Shown here one piece after another: positions 27,101 to 33,471 of a stretch of DNA of 37,898 nucleotides; the first letter of the stretch is position 1, and each line of letters opens with the position of its first letter. The notes below the pieces were generated by a model. That model was not told the DNA's origin. It was given only the letters and a program-made list of their open reading frames with translations, and did not search any database. The DNA comes from an uncultured Candidatus Hydrogenedens sp. GTDB lineage: Bacteria; Myxococcota; UBA4151. Both the position numbers and the translations under genes were made by a program. The stretch lies in NCBI GenBank assembly GCA_902574205.1, contig CACGMS010000011.1, positions 1 through 37,898 of the forward strand, read 5' to 3'.

Positions 27101-27946
27101 TCAGCTAATGGTGTGTCTGAAACACCGGTGGCGACCATCACCGGCACCGGAAATACAGGCACCTTTGGTGCAGCGATTTCGGCAGGTGGTTCAGTGGTTG
27201 GTGATGGTACGGTTGATTTAGCCATTGGTGCCGGTTTCGCCTCGGGTCAGGCGGGTCAAATATGGGTCTTTGATGGTGACAACCTGACGGGGAACCTAAC
27301 CACTGCAGGTGTTCCTACTATTACGGGTCCGGCGGGGAGTCGATTAGGAACCAATGTGATCATCGGCAAAGATGTGACCGGCGATGGCCAAGCGGATTTG
27401 GTGACTGGTATGTGGCGCTACAACGGTATCGATGGTGGATTTTTGGTGATTGCAGGGCCGATCACAGATTCGGCGCTAACGTCAGCGCACCCGAGCGCGA
27501 CCTTGATTCCTGGTTCAACAGGTCGCCGAGTGGGGATCTATTTGGCTGTGGGCGACGTGGACGGAGACGGTGGTATGGATATTTTAGGTGCTACGGCGCG
27601 ATTTGGATATCAGGTTCATGTCTATCATGGCGGTCAAGCGCTCGATACAACTCTTGATCGTATCATCAGTCGACCGCCTGGCGTTGATACCAACTACTTT
27701 GGTGTTATCGACGAAATGAGCATCTGTGATATTGACGGTGACGGGGAGGATGAACTCTTTGTCGGAGGTCAAAATTACTCATGGTTGTTTGACCATGCCG
27801 CGTTAACGGCGACGCCCATGCGAGCCTATGATGACGGTGTAGGGTATATACACCCTGTATGCTACGGGGATGCAGATAATAACCAACAACGAGATTTTGC
27901 TATTATCGTGCGTAATGCAGACGGAAGCGTGATACTCAAACATTAG
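21185..27946 (+). CDS. Giant surface lipoprotein with tandem Ig-like repeats and FG-GAP propeller
   Basis: A 2253-residue protein. The ATG at 21185 has AAGGAG six bases upstream, overlapping the pqqD-like stop region. The signal peptide ends in lipobox 'LGGC', followed by A-C-E-E-T-P, so it is probably an acylated lipoprotein. Residues about 35-1750 are around 16 repeats of 85-125 residues beginning 'VDxTAPxVxxxxPxxG' and containing an acidic 'ADDxDxxxxGxQ' motif that could bind calcium. They resemble bacterial Ig-like or cadherin-like domains. Residues about 1752-1865 look like a fibronectin type III domain ('VRLNWSESGDD...VAGYQVRYSE'). Residues about 1875-2250 carry six FG-GAP/VCBS-like blades ('DFNNDNRADLVLGDY', 'DFNEDGFDDLAVGA', 'DVTGDGQADLVTG'), suggesting an integrin-like beta-propeller. 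A role in adhesion or surface structure is likely. It lies inside the RiPP-like operon. Confidence 0.85.
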   Translation: MLRLAPIRALAGAALLGTLSLGGCACEETPTNIVGLAFVSPNPGSRIQVTDDLDPNTPGVQVAFRLRAVGLNATDTAATVSLINKSDVDGVAAEAVLVGNGTTKSASFDAITLVSGTNEIEATLTQTFGSNKVTTANFSVVAPGGPACRFTQAPNGPALNSGATLTDDLDVINAGFQTHVGVACDGEGVVDGLTVGLNVAGAASALSGTLQAGSVVFNNVSLPEGAARLTTYVVLGQDQAGTASLDLVVDTGRCDVSVTSPANGVPILAADDADPSTPDVADVDIVIASSRCGSGSTVTIPVGADSFSGAIGEDGTGTVRIALTQSSDNQDLKSFTVVVSDQSGSRNQGTSLLQVHLVDTIAPSIEVVGLAADSTTVLTAADDQDENPLDELTYRVQVRLTDYADVALVFARVGDDEAGVVSAAPNELGIATMDVRLPAGNQTVTVYASDAAGNQTSVARQVEVDITVPVVTLLQPAQSGAVLANADADPQTEGFQLDCYVSIENFSTISTLDPRVFCELQTLDDQGNATGPWVASALAEPEAREGDIGVGGVRLTLPDGQWGIRAGAVTRGGTGNRAAPSDPLNLNVDGTVPTIAFASPTNGSVINAGNANIELAITDAEVGQPVSVSVDGAPALNPAPTVDQNGRALIENVVWADRDGTYTLTADVSDAAGNPATQASISVTVDSTPPVVTLLGLDGSAEGSVRDIVADGILNATQNINLDWGADVSNGFQYGFRVVVRNEPVGQLVALRLNGALINGVTVDDNGAQVANFNNNNNGFTLLEGVNTVSATVIDNAGNTASSTATLTVTTGQPFVRILAPADGSRTNANQVAVTASSNAADGATCSLVASLQGQQDVSANANAGGDGAIDFGTLNLAAEGSWSLVATCPYQGRDPVNSAASTVIVDQTAPVLTFTGVPQVNGENVYTLADEPDSTLNNQYRKDIVVSAAANGVCTVEGVNPTALLTITGGNVGQNDVVRTRFTAGNDCSFTFENLALADEVNDPNSSVNLAVSTVDLAGNQGVASIALVVDRVGPTVVIDQPVTNAILSADDDANQASPNVQYDVQATARGAVGVAQLQVDGQNVAQRNVTGNGSVEFDNVSFADGTHTVRVSGVDNYNNTGFAESTNVRVDGSAPTLTIFTPGNNQLFGANDDSNPQLGGFQTNVSITIQGVENGTQIQVLVDGVQEATGAVAGNFTSIPNVPLTEGTREITVRASDGINTATATVSVTVDLTAPTTTDCVFAGDDGPNAGIYTFNVAEDGDGQAAGWQGTCATTVTGGQDGSVVRVVSNNPAPNTVVGSAVLQNGAATASISLPDGSHTLTIQATDEAGNVSAAGIGQVARVDTVAPVVSLTSPANGAFLLANQDGDNETPGLQFTVAASSDAEAGTSIVFNANDAQLGTNVIEGGAGSVVATLPEGSVSLTAVSTDQAGNSTTSAAVSVTVDSQAPTIAITSPAANTELGDNDDVDEGLIGFQTNISVTTGQVENGQQVSVRSTVGGERCSEVTSGALLTMRCTLLEGAPQTLTAVVSDANGNETTSAGVVINLNLQAPTLIFTTPNVNPARLNSGDDVDGAEGFQYTFVLTSDADGQTVELSDDGNAIGTGVVANNSVTIGPVTLSEGTHPIRASVTQNNNTAQTDLSVIVDVTAPTIALNSPAVSPATFAVANDQQAGAPLNTSFGLQITGAIGGTLSAQSTQTATLGTVAVNADGVVTITGATLQTGVTHEITFTVTDEAGNTASVELQAVVDVVAPNDLAITATPQNNRSGTVRLNWSESGDDADQGVVAGYQVRYSENVINEDNFGAATQVQEAINPVAPGNALQVDVAGLPFDNANVRIAARAVDDVGNVSAVAGGALATVDLSLNSSIKAAAGSGTDFGYDSCSGDFNNDNRADLVLGDYKNSNNTGAIWILMGNANMENATLTRRLGNAAGDYYGFACAAADFNEDGFDDLAVGAIGPAGFNGQVYIYRGSANGVSETPVATITGTGNTGTFGAAISAGGSVVGDGTVDLAIGAGFASGQAGQIWVFDGDNLTGNLTTAGVPTITGPAGSRLGTNVIIGKDVTGDGQADLVTGMWRYNGIDGGFLVIAGPITDSALTSAHPSATLIPGSTGRRVGIYLAVGDVDGDGGMDILGATARFGYQVHVYHGGQALDTTLDRIISRPPGVDTNYFGVIDEMSICDIDGDGEDELFVGGQNYSWLFDHAALTATPMRAYDDGVGYIHPVCYGDADNNQQRDFAIIVRNADGSVILKH
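21290..26430 (+). repeat. Tandem Ig-like coding repeats of the giant lipoprotein
   Basis: About 16 diverged repeats of roughly 250-370 bases, clear at the protein level through a 'VD-x-T-A-P' start and an acidic 'DD-x-D' motif. DNA identity between copies looks low by eye, so they are old duplications under selection and not a recent expansion. Confidence 0.75.
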
Positions 27947-27955
27947 GATAAATCA

Positions 27956-28108
27956 ATGAGTGATAAATCAAACAAATTAAAGGGCGTTCAAGAGAACAAA
28001 GACGTTCGTAAACCATACATCAAGCCACATATCGTTGGAGAAGAAATAGTTGTTCAAGATGTCCTCGCTACGACGCCAGTCGCTGGTCAGCCTGAAATTT
28101 TTTGCTGA
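27956..28108 (+). CDS. Candidate RiPP precursor peptide (50 residues)
   Basis: A short frame of 50 codons starting at ATG, with Shine-Dalgarno AGGA seven bases upstream; the giant lipoprotein's TAG stop runs into that motif. The Lys- and charge-rich N-terminus (1-20) is followed by 'RKPYIKPHIVGEEIVV'. Tyr21-Ile-Lys-Pro24 and Ile26 fit the YxxPxI/L leader motif that PqqD-type recognition elements bind in several RiPP families. The likely core is the tail, about 35-50: 'DVLATTPVAGQPEIFC'. It has Thr39, Thr40 and a C-terminal Cys50, and no serine. It overlaps the start of the kinase gene by about 50 bases in another frame and is followed by radical SAM and peptidase genes. The coding call rests on ribosome site, motif and context. 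The product chemistry is unknown. Confidence 0.72.
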   Translation: MSDKSNKLKGVQENKDVRKPYIKPHIVGEEIVVQDVLATTPVAGQPEIFC

Positions 28109-28916
28109 GGACCAACCTTTTCTCGTTGGTGATTTGAGCCTTCGGCTTCGGCTTTTGGGAGCGGACGAGGACTCGGTTGCAGACGCCCAGCTGTGGTTGG
28201 ATGATTACCAATCAACTGATGGTGGTGAACACGACTGGCTGATTGAGACATCGATTTGTGAGCAAGCGTCTGGATTGTATGGTAAACAGTGGCAAACGGG
28301 CGGTATTCAGTTAGATAATTTAGTCATTGATCACAGCGAGAAAAGAGTAAGCTTTAACGTACTAGAAAGTATGTACCGGCTGGGTCGTTGGGGGGTTCCC
28401 TTTGCCTTTCATTATAGTGTTTTGGGTGGTTTAGTAGCGATTTGCAGAGGTCAGAGTCAAAGGCGTGTCGTGCATGCCGCGGCGGTGGCTTTGAACGAGG
28501 ATGAAGCCATTATGATTACCGGCCCGAGCGGCGCAGGGAAATCATCGTTGAGTCGAGTACTGGGCCCTAAACAACTTGGGGATGAAGTGATTTTAACCTC
28601 GGTCGAAGATGATGGAATTTATGTTGCTGGAACGCCGGTTCCGGGTGAGCTTCGAGCCGTTGATACGCGTAAACGAAAGCTTCGAGCGATTCTTATTCCG
28701 GGTGTTCAAAACTCCGATCAGATGATGCTGCGTCAACTCAAAGGGGCGGAGGCGCCAAGCCGCCTTGTGCACACGACCGTTCGACTCCAAGGCGATGATT
28801 TCAACCCTGATTTAGAATGGTTTGACGCGGTATTGAGCGCAACACCTATGTACGAAGTGAGTTGGTCGAAAATGAGGGATTTTCCGCGCCGTCTACTCGG
28901 TGAGGTGTTGGCGTGA
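28050..28916 (+). CDS. HprK-like kinase of a RiPP-type cluster
   Basis: A protein of about 288 residues. The start is uncertain: TTG at 28050 has GGAG nine bases upstream, while ATG at 28059 has no clear ribosome site; both overlap the precursor gene. The N-terminal 130 residues are poorly conserved. The C-terminal half has 'RRVVHAAAVALNEDEAIMITGPSGAGKSSLSRVL', with Walker A at 158-165, then 'LGDEVILTSVEDDGIYVAGTPVPGE', the pattern of HPr kinase-like proteins. Relatives occur in paeninodin-type lasso clusters, where they phosphorylate the precursor, and in many uncharacterised PqqD-linked loci. The stop overlaps the next start (GTGA). If it acts on the peptide, Thr39/Thr40 are the only hydroxyl side chains in the proposed core apart from leader residues (Ser2, Ser5, Tyr21). 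Confidence 0.8.
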   Translation: MFKMSSLRRQSLVSLKFFAEDQPFLVGDLSLRLRLLGADEDSVADAQLWLDDYQSTDGGEHDWLIETSICEQASGLYGKQWQTGGIQLDNLVIDHSEKRVSFNVLESMYRLGRWGVPFAFHYSVLGGLVAICRGQSQRRVVHAAAVALNEDEAIMITGPSGAGKSSLSRVLGPKQLGDEVILTSVEDDGIYVAGTPVPGELRAVDTRKRKLRAILIPGVQNSDQMMLRQLKGAEAPSRLVHTTVRLQGDDFNPDLEWFDAVLSATPMYEVSWSKMRDFPRRLLGEVLA

Positions 28917-29974
28917 CACACGTGAAGCCACCTCGATTAAGTGCGCTGAGTATCATGGTGACCGATCGTTGCGATCAGGCCTGCTCCTTTTGTTATTCAA
29001 AGTACAAACCAAGGACCGAACTCAGTTTTGAAAAGATTGTTTCTGTCCTTGATCAAGCAGCCGACTTAGGCGCTGTGTGGTTAGTTGTCACTGGAGGTGA
29101 TCCGTACCGAAGGCGTGATTTGCATGCGATTTTGCAAGCGGCTCAAGAGCGCCGGTTTGCGGTGACGCTCAAGACACATGGTATGCATATTGATCAAGAC
29201 GAAGCGCAGCGATTATCTGATCTCGGTGTGCAGCGCGTGGATTTGAGTGTACACAGTCGTGATCCGCAAAAACATGACGCCGTGACCCGTGTTCCCGGCT
29301 CGCACCGTCGAACAATTGCGGCGTTAGAGGCTCTAAAAAACGTCGGCATTAGGGTGAAATCATCGTTGGTGGTGACGTCAAATAATGTCGAGGATGTCCC
29401 TGAAACCTTATCGATGTTGGTCGAGAAATCAGCCGTGAATGTTGGATTTTCAATGGGGCCTTCATTGACGGGATCTTTGGATCCACAAAAGCAACAAGCA
29501 CAGGGTGAAGCACTCATCCGCGCCCGCATGGCGGTGCTCAATCATGGGCCGCATTCAGGATGCGTTCCTGAAAGTTATCCGCGACCCGGTGATCAAGACG
29601 TGCCTTGTCAAGCCGGTCGAGGATTGGCTGCAATTTTACCCGATGGTAATGTGACGCCTTGCGAGGTTTTCCCGCTTATATTGGGTAATATTCATGAAGA
29701 GAGTTTAGCCAGTATATGGTCCGGTCAAGCGGTCCAGCCGCTTCGGGACTCGAGTTACAAAGACCATAAAGAATGCAGTGGTTGTGAAGCGCAAGGATAC
29801 TGTAAGTTCTGTCCCGGTTACTCGTACAGTGAACGCGGTGACTGGCGAAAAGCTTCTCGTTCGCATTGTATCCCTGCTTATGCGCTCAAAGAAGCCGTTC
29901 GACGGATCCAAGTGGAAAAGACCAAAGGCGATAAAGAAGTCAATCAACCCGCTGCGGTCTCTCGGTCGGCATAG
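28913..29974 (+). CDS. Radical SAM/SPASM peptide-modifying enzyme
   Basis: A 353-residue protein starting at GTG in a GTGA overlap with the kinase. The radical SAM cluster motif is Cys20-x3-Cys24-x2-Cys27 ('CDQACSFC'), and the 'GGDP' glycine motif is at 61-64. The C-terminal SPASM region has Cys232, Cys250 (with a Gly five residues before it), Cys288, Cys291, Cys297, Cys300 and Cys319. That is close to the CX9-15GX4C-CX2CX5CX3C-C consensus but with two residues between the last close pair, and it can hold two auxiliary Fe-S clusters. SPASM enzymes near PqqD-type proteins make thioether or carbon-carbon crosslinks, epimerise or otherwise modify RiPP precursors. No N-terminal recognition domain is fused, so the PqqD-like protein at 20886 is the likely partner. 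Confidence 0.9.
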   Translation: MTHVKPPRLSALSIMVTDRCDQACSFCYSKYKPRTELSFEKIVSVLDQAADLGAVWLVVTGGDPYRRRDLHAILQAAQERRFAVTLKTHGMHIDQDEAQRLSDLGVQRVDLSVHSRDPQKHDAVTRVPGSHRRTIAALEALKNVGIRVKSSLVVTSNNVEDVPETLSMLVEKSAVNVGFSMGPSLTGSLDPQKQQAQGEALIRARMAVLNHGPHSGCVPESYPRPGDQDVPCQAGRGLAAILPDGNVTPCEVFPLILGNIHEESLASIWSGQAVQPLRDSSYKDHKECSGCEAQGYCKFCPGYSYSERGDWRKASRSHCIPAYALKEAVRRIQVEKTKGDKEVNQPAAVSRSA

Positions 29975-29976
29975 CC

Positions 29977-30366
29977 TTGAGTGTGATTTATCGAGTGCGA
30001 GGATACTCGATGTTTCCGACACTTTTACCCGGCGATCATTTAATTATTGTTGCGAATACAGAGGTCAGGATTGACGATATTGTTGTCTTTGACCGTCCGA
30101 ACATGCCGTCTGCTGTGCATCGAGTAATCGAAATTAGCGGCGATGAGTTGCATACGCGAGGCGATACATCAGCAATTGCTGATGGCTGGATTCATCGACG
30201 CGAAGTGACGGGTACGGTCGTTGGCGTTCATCGGTTTGGCCTGCGCATGCCTTTGATACCTTGGCGCTTGGTGCGTTGGCTGAGTTACATTACTCGACCA
30301 TTACTTTGGCGTTATTATTGGCTGGTTGCCTCGGTAAAGAGGTTTCTCGCTAAAGCTCATCGCTAA
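29977..30366 (+). CDS. SipW-like S26 peptidase
   Basis: A 129-residue protein with a TTG start (GTG at 29983 is an alternative), directly after the radical SAM stop. It contains the S26 core: 'RGYSMFPTLLPGDHLII' with the nucleophile Ser11, 'IDDIVVFDRP', 'AVHRVIEI' with His48, and 'HTRGDTSAIADGW' with Asp63 and Asp69. A histidine stands where bacterial signal peptidase I has its catalytic lysine, as in SipW/ER-type enzymes. There is no N-terminal membrane segment, but the last 40 residues are hydrophobic and basic and may associate with the membrane. It probably removes the leader of the RiPP-like peptide or processes an operon partner. Its end overlaps the convergent PBP1A gene by 17 bases. 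Confidence 0.8.
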   Translation: MSVIYRVRGYSMFPTLLPGDHLIIVANTEVRIDDIVVFDRPNMPSAVHRVIEISGDELHTRGDTSAIADGWIHRREVTGTVVGVHRFGLRMPLIPWRLVRWLSYITRPLLWRYYWLVASVKRFLAKAHR

Positions 30367-32794
30367 GACCGACGGACTCGCTTTGTTGCGGGGCGCGCAG
30401 GCGCGCTTTGGGCACGGTTCCAGCGATAAAGGGTACGCGTACACCTTTACCGGGTTCCCCAGTTTTAGGGTTGATGTCGGCGAACTCAACACCTTTGGGT
30501 ATTTTAAAGCGCCCTGGTTCTAAATCGGCGATGGCTTGTTTGGTGTAATCGCGCCAGATTGGCGCCGCCGTTCGACCACCCGTCTCTGAGCGACCAAGTG
30601 GCCGGTCATTATGATCAAAACCGATCCAGACGCCGCTGACTAAACGCGGTGTATAACCGACAAACCAGGCGTCGTGACTGTCGTTGGTCGTCCCCGTTTT
30701 TCCTGCAACCGGGACGCCATCAATGCGCGCTCGTGTGGCGGTGCCTCGATCAACCACTTGCTGCAGTAAGTAGGTCATTACATACGCCAGTGCCGGTGAG
30801 ATGGTTGGCTCGCTCAAGCCGTCGACCTCACGGACTAAGCGATCGGCACGATCTTCTCGGCTAGCCCAGACGTCGCGGTAGTCCGCTTGGTCTCGCAGGA
30901 CGGTGCCTTCGGCGTCGGTAATACGGGTGATAAAGCGCGATCTCGGCGTCCGTCCACGCCGTGCAAAGAGACTGTAGACCTGAATCAATTCCCAAGGGAT
31001 CACGCAATGACTACCCAGAGCAATCGAGGCGTCTACGTTAAGCTTTTGTTTGATACCCAGTGTGCCCGCCCATTCGACGACCTTTTTAGCCCCAACTCGC
31101 TCGAACAAATCAATGGTGGGTAAGTTCATGGATCGCATGAGCGCAGTGCGTAACGGCACATCCATACTGTAACTGGAGTCGTAGTTGTTGGGTTTCCAGC
31201 GCACACCCGTGTCCCAATCATGGCGCACGATCGGTGTGTCGCTCAGGAGGGTGGCTGGGGTGACCACCTCGACGGGTGCACCTCGACGAATTCGACCGCC
31301 CATTTCTAGGCCAGCTGAATAGATAATCGGTTTGAATGATGAGCCGGGTTGGCGACAGGCTTGAAAAGCACGATTAAACTGACTGCGGTCAAAGTCATAT
31401 CCACCGACCATCGCAACCACGTAATCGGTTTCAATATCTTGGCTAACCAGCGCGCCTTCAACGACCGGGTCCTGGATAATGCGCGCCACCACTTTCCCTT
31501 TTTCTTCACGTAAGATGACACGCAAAATATCACCTGGGTTTAGGACCTTTGCCATGTCGGTTGGATAGTCTGATTTAGACAGGGCGTTGCGCCGAGCCGT
31601 TCGCATCCAGCGGTGTTCTTTGAGTAAAATAGGGTAGCGCTCAGTACCGACGAGAACGGTCGCATAACGCCGAGCAACACGCTCAACCACGGCAATGTAT
31701 TCTTGGTTAACCTTAGCTGTTTCTGAACCTAATTTGACCTCTTGAAAGGCACGTGCTGCGGCTTCGATTTGATTCGCTGCAACACGGTCGATGGGCCCCC
31801 AGTAGCCCATTCGTCGATCCAGTCGATCCAAACCAGTTTTAAGTGCTGAACGTGCGGCGCGCTGACGCGAAACATCGATGGTCGTTTCAATTAGCCAGCC
31901 ACCCTGCTTGAGGACAAGGTCTTCACCAAATTCTTCGACAAGGTCTCGGCGGACATGCTCAGTAAAATAAGGAGCCACATCGGCGAATAAATTCTCTTTG
32001 CTTTGTACCTTTTGCTCGGCGCGTTCAGCTTTGGCAGCCTTCATTTCATCCACCGAGATATAGCCTTCTTCGACCATCCGTCTGAGCACATACGCTTGTT
32101 TTGTGCGCGCCGCCTTCGGGTTTTTGATCGGCGAGTACCTCGAGGGCGCAGGGGGGAGTCCTGCGAGCAAGCTCATCTCCCCAAGGCTTAGGTCTTCAAC
32201 GTTTTTAGCAAAGTAACTCTCAGCCGCTGCTTGGACGCCATAAACCCCGGCGCCCAGATAAATCTCATTGAGATACAGATACAAAATGTCTTCTTTGCTG
32301 AGCGTGTATTCGAGTCTGCGAGCCAGTATAGCTTCACGTATTTTTCGACCCAATCCACGCTCAGTCCCTTTGGCATAACCGATTTTTCGCACCAGCATTT
32401 GTTTGGCGAGCTGCTGCGTGATCGTTGACGCACCTTGCCGCACACGCCCAGCGCGCAAGTTGACCATAGCGGCGCGCAAAACCCCCTTGGGATCAATTCC
32501 GTCGTGCTCAAAGAAGTTGGTGTCTTCTGCCGCGAGAAAGGCTTGAATTAGTTGTCGGGGAATTCGGCGATAGGGGACGACGATTCGACGCTGCTGAGCG
32601 AACTCGCCAATGATCGAGCCATCGGCCGCGACAAATCGAGTAATTGCGGGCGGGTCGTATTGACTCGCATCGTCAACGACTGGAAGGCCTTCTCGGTAGG
32701 TCTGATAGAGCCCGAGCGCGAACATGCCACCGGCAATGGTAATCGCCGGTACAAGTGCAAGTACAGCGCGTATGCCGAGCCCGACAAACCGCAT
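30350..32794 (-). CDS. Class A penicillin-binding protein 1A
   Basis: An 814-residue bifunctional peptidoglycan synthase. A membrane segment at about 8-30 is followed by the glycosyltransferase (GT51) domain with 'AAEDTNFFEHDGIDPKG' (catalytic Glu90) and 'QGASTITQQLAKQM'. A linker with OB-like sequence leads to the transpeptidase domain with Ser485-Ser-Phe-Lys488 ('PGSSFKPIIYSAG'), 'MRSMN' and 'AGKTGTTNDSHDAWFVGYTP'. All three transpeptidase motifs are intact. The protein polymerises and crosslinks the cell wall from the periplasmic side of the inner membrane. The ATG follows the transaldolase stop by three bases, placing it last in the minus-strand housekeeping run. PBP1A-type is assigned by length and motif order. 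Confidence 0.93.
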   Translation of the reverse strand: MRFVGLGIRAVLALVPAITIAGGMFALGLYQTYREGLPVVDDASQYDPPAITRFVAADGSIIGEFAQQRRIVVPYRRIPRQLIQAFLAAEDTNFFEHDGIDPKGVLRAAMVNLRAGRVRQGASTITQQLAKQMLVRKIGYAKGTERGLGRKIREAILARRLEYTLSKEDILYLYLNEIYLGAGVYGVQAAAESYFAKNVEDLSLGEMSLLAGLPPAPSRYSPIKNPKAARTKQAYVLRRMVEEGYISVDEMKAAKAERAEQKVQSKENLFADVAPYFTEHVRRDLVEEFGEDLVLKQGGWLIETTIDVSRQRAARSALKTGLDRLDRRMGYWGPIDRVAANQIEAAARAFQEVKLGSETAKVNQEYIAVVERVARRYATVLVGTERYPILLKEHRWMRTARRNALSKSDYPTDMAKVLNPGDILRVILREEKGKVVARIIQDPVVEGALVSQDIETDYVVAMVGGYDFDRSQFNRAFQACRQPGSSFKPIIYSAGLEMGGRIRRGAPVEVVTPATLLSDTPIVRHDWDTGVRWKPNNYDSSYSMDVPLRTALMRSMNLPTIDLFERVGAKKVVEWAGTLGIKQKLNVDASIALGSHCVIPWELIQVYSLFARRGRTPRSRFITRITDAEGTVLRDQADYRDVWASREDRADRLVREVDGLSEPTISPALAYVMTYLLQQVVDRGTATRARIDGVPVAGKTGTTNDSHDAWFVGYTPRLVSGVWIGFDHNDRPLGRSETGGRTAAPIWRDYTKQAIADLEPGRFKIPKGVEFADINPKTGEPGKGVRVPFIAGTVPKARLRAPQQSESVGLSDEL

Positions 32795-32797
32795 GGC

Positions 32798-33436
32798 CTA
32801 GTGGAGCCCCGCATCGCGCTCAAAAGCAGCAATTCCGCTGTCAGTTAGTGGGTGGTTGAGCAGCTTTTTGATTACCCCAAAGGGGATGGTGCAGACATCG
32901 GCGCCACGCAGAGCTGCTTGTTTGACATGCTCCGGACTTCGAATCGATGCAGCTAAGATTTCAGTATCGAAACCGTAGTTATCAAAAATGACTCTGAGCT
33001 CTTCGATCAAGTCCATTCCCGATGAACAGACATCATCGAGTCGTCCCAAAAATGGGCTCACGAAGCGCGCCCCAGCGCGTGCACAGAGTAAGGCCTGAAC
33101 AGGCTGGAAAATTAGCGTCATATTAACGTCAATTCCTTGATCTGAAAGCGCTTTACAGGCTTTGAGACCAGCCTCATTGGTTGGCAGTTTCACCACAACG
33201 TTTTTGGCGATCTTTGCCAGCTCAAGTCCTTCGCTGATAAAAGTATCGGCATCGGGACCAAGAGCTTCAGCGCTGACCGGGCCCGGAACGAAACCGCAGA
33301 TGGTTTTGATGGCATCTTCTCGCACTAGACCGGCGCGTTTAATCAACGTTGGATTGGTGGTCACTCCGTCAAGGAGTCCGAGATCTGCAGCTTGGCGAAT
33401 TTCGTCGGCATCTGCTGTATCGATAAAGAATTTCAT
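32798..33436 (-). CDS. Transaldolase / fructose-6-phosphate aldolase family protein
   Basis: A 212-residue protein of the short transaldolase (TalC/FSA-like) subfamily: 'MKFFIDTADADEIRQAADLGLLDGVTTNPTLI', 'ISAEALG'-like 'VSAEALGPD', 'IAKNVVVKLPTNEAG' with the Schiff-base Lys83, 'NMTLIFQPVQALLCARAGARFVSPFLGRLDD', 'ILAASIRSPEHVKQAALRGADVCTIPF'. In the pentose phosphate pathway it moves a dihydroxyacetone unit between sugar phosphates. Sequence alone does not separate transaldolase from fructose-6-phosphate aldolase activity, although the FSA-type active site usually has a Tyr where many transaldolases have Phe. The start has GGAG five bases upstream. It lies between def and the PBP1A gene in one run. 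Confidence 0.92.
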   Translation of the reverse strand: MKFFIDTADADEIRQAADLGLLDGVTTNPTLIKRAGLVREDAIKTICGFVPGPVSAEALGPDADTFISEGLELAKIAKNVVVKLPTNEAGLKACKALSDQGIDVNMTLIFQPVQALLCARAGARFVSPFLGRLDDVCSSGMDLIEELRVIFDNYGFDTEILAASIRSPEHVKQAALRGADVCTIPFGVIKKLLNHPLTDSGIAAFERDAGLH

Positions 33437-33471
33437 GTTCGCTCCATAGTTGGGATTTTCAATAGTTAATT

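Noticed and set aside
27956-30366. A lasso-peptide cluster (YxxP leader, PqqD-like protein and HprK-like kinase fit).
   Set aside because: There is no asparagine-synthase-like cyclase or transglutaminase-like protease in the window. The leader lacks the usual Gly four residues after the Leu/Ile, and a radical SAM/SPASM enzyme is present instead.
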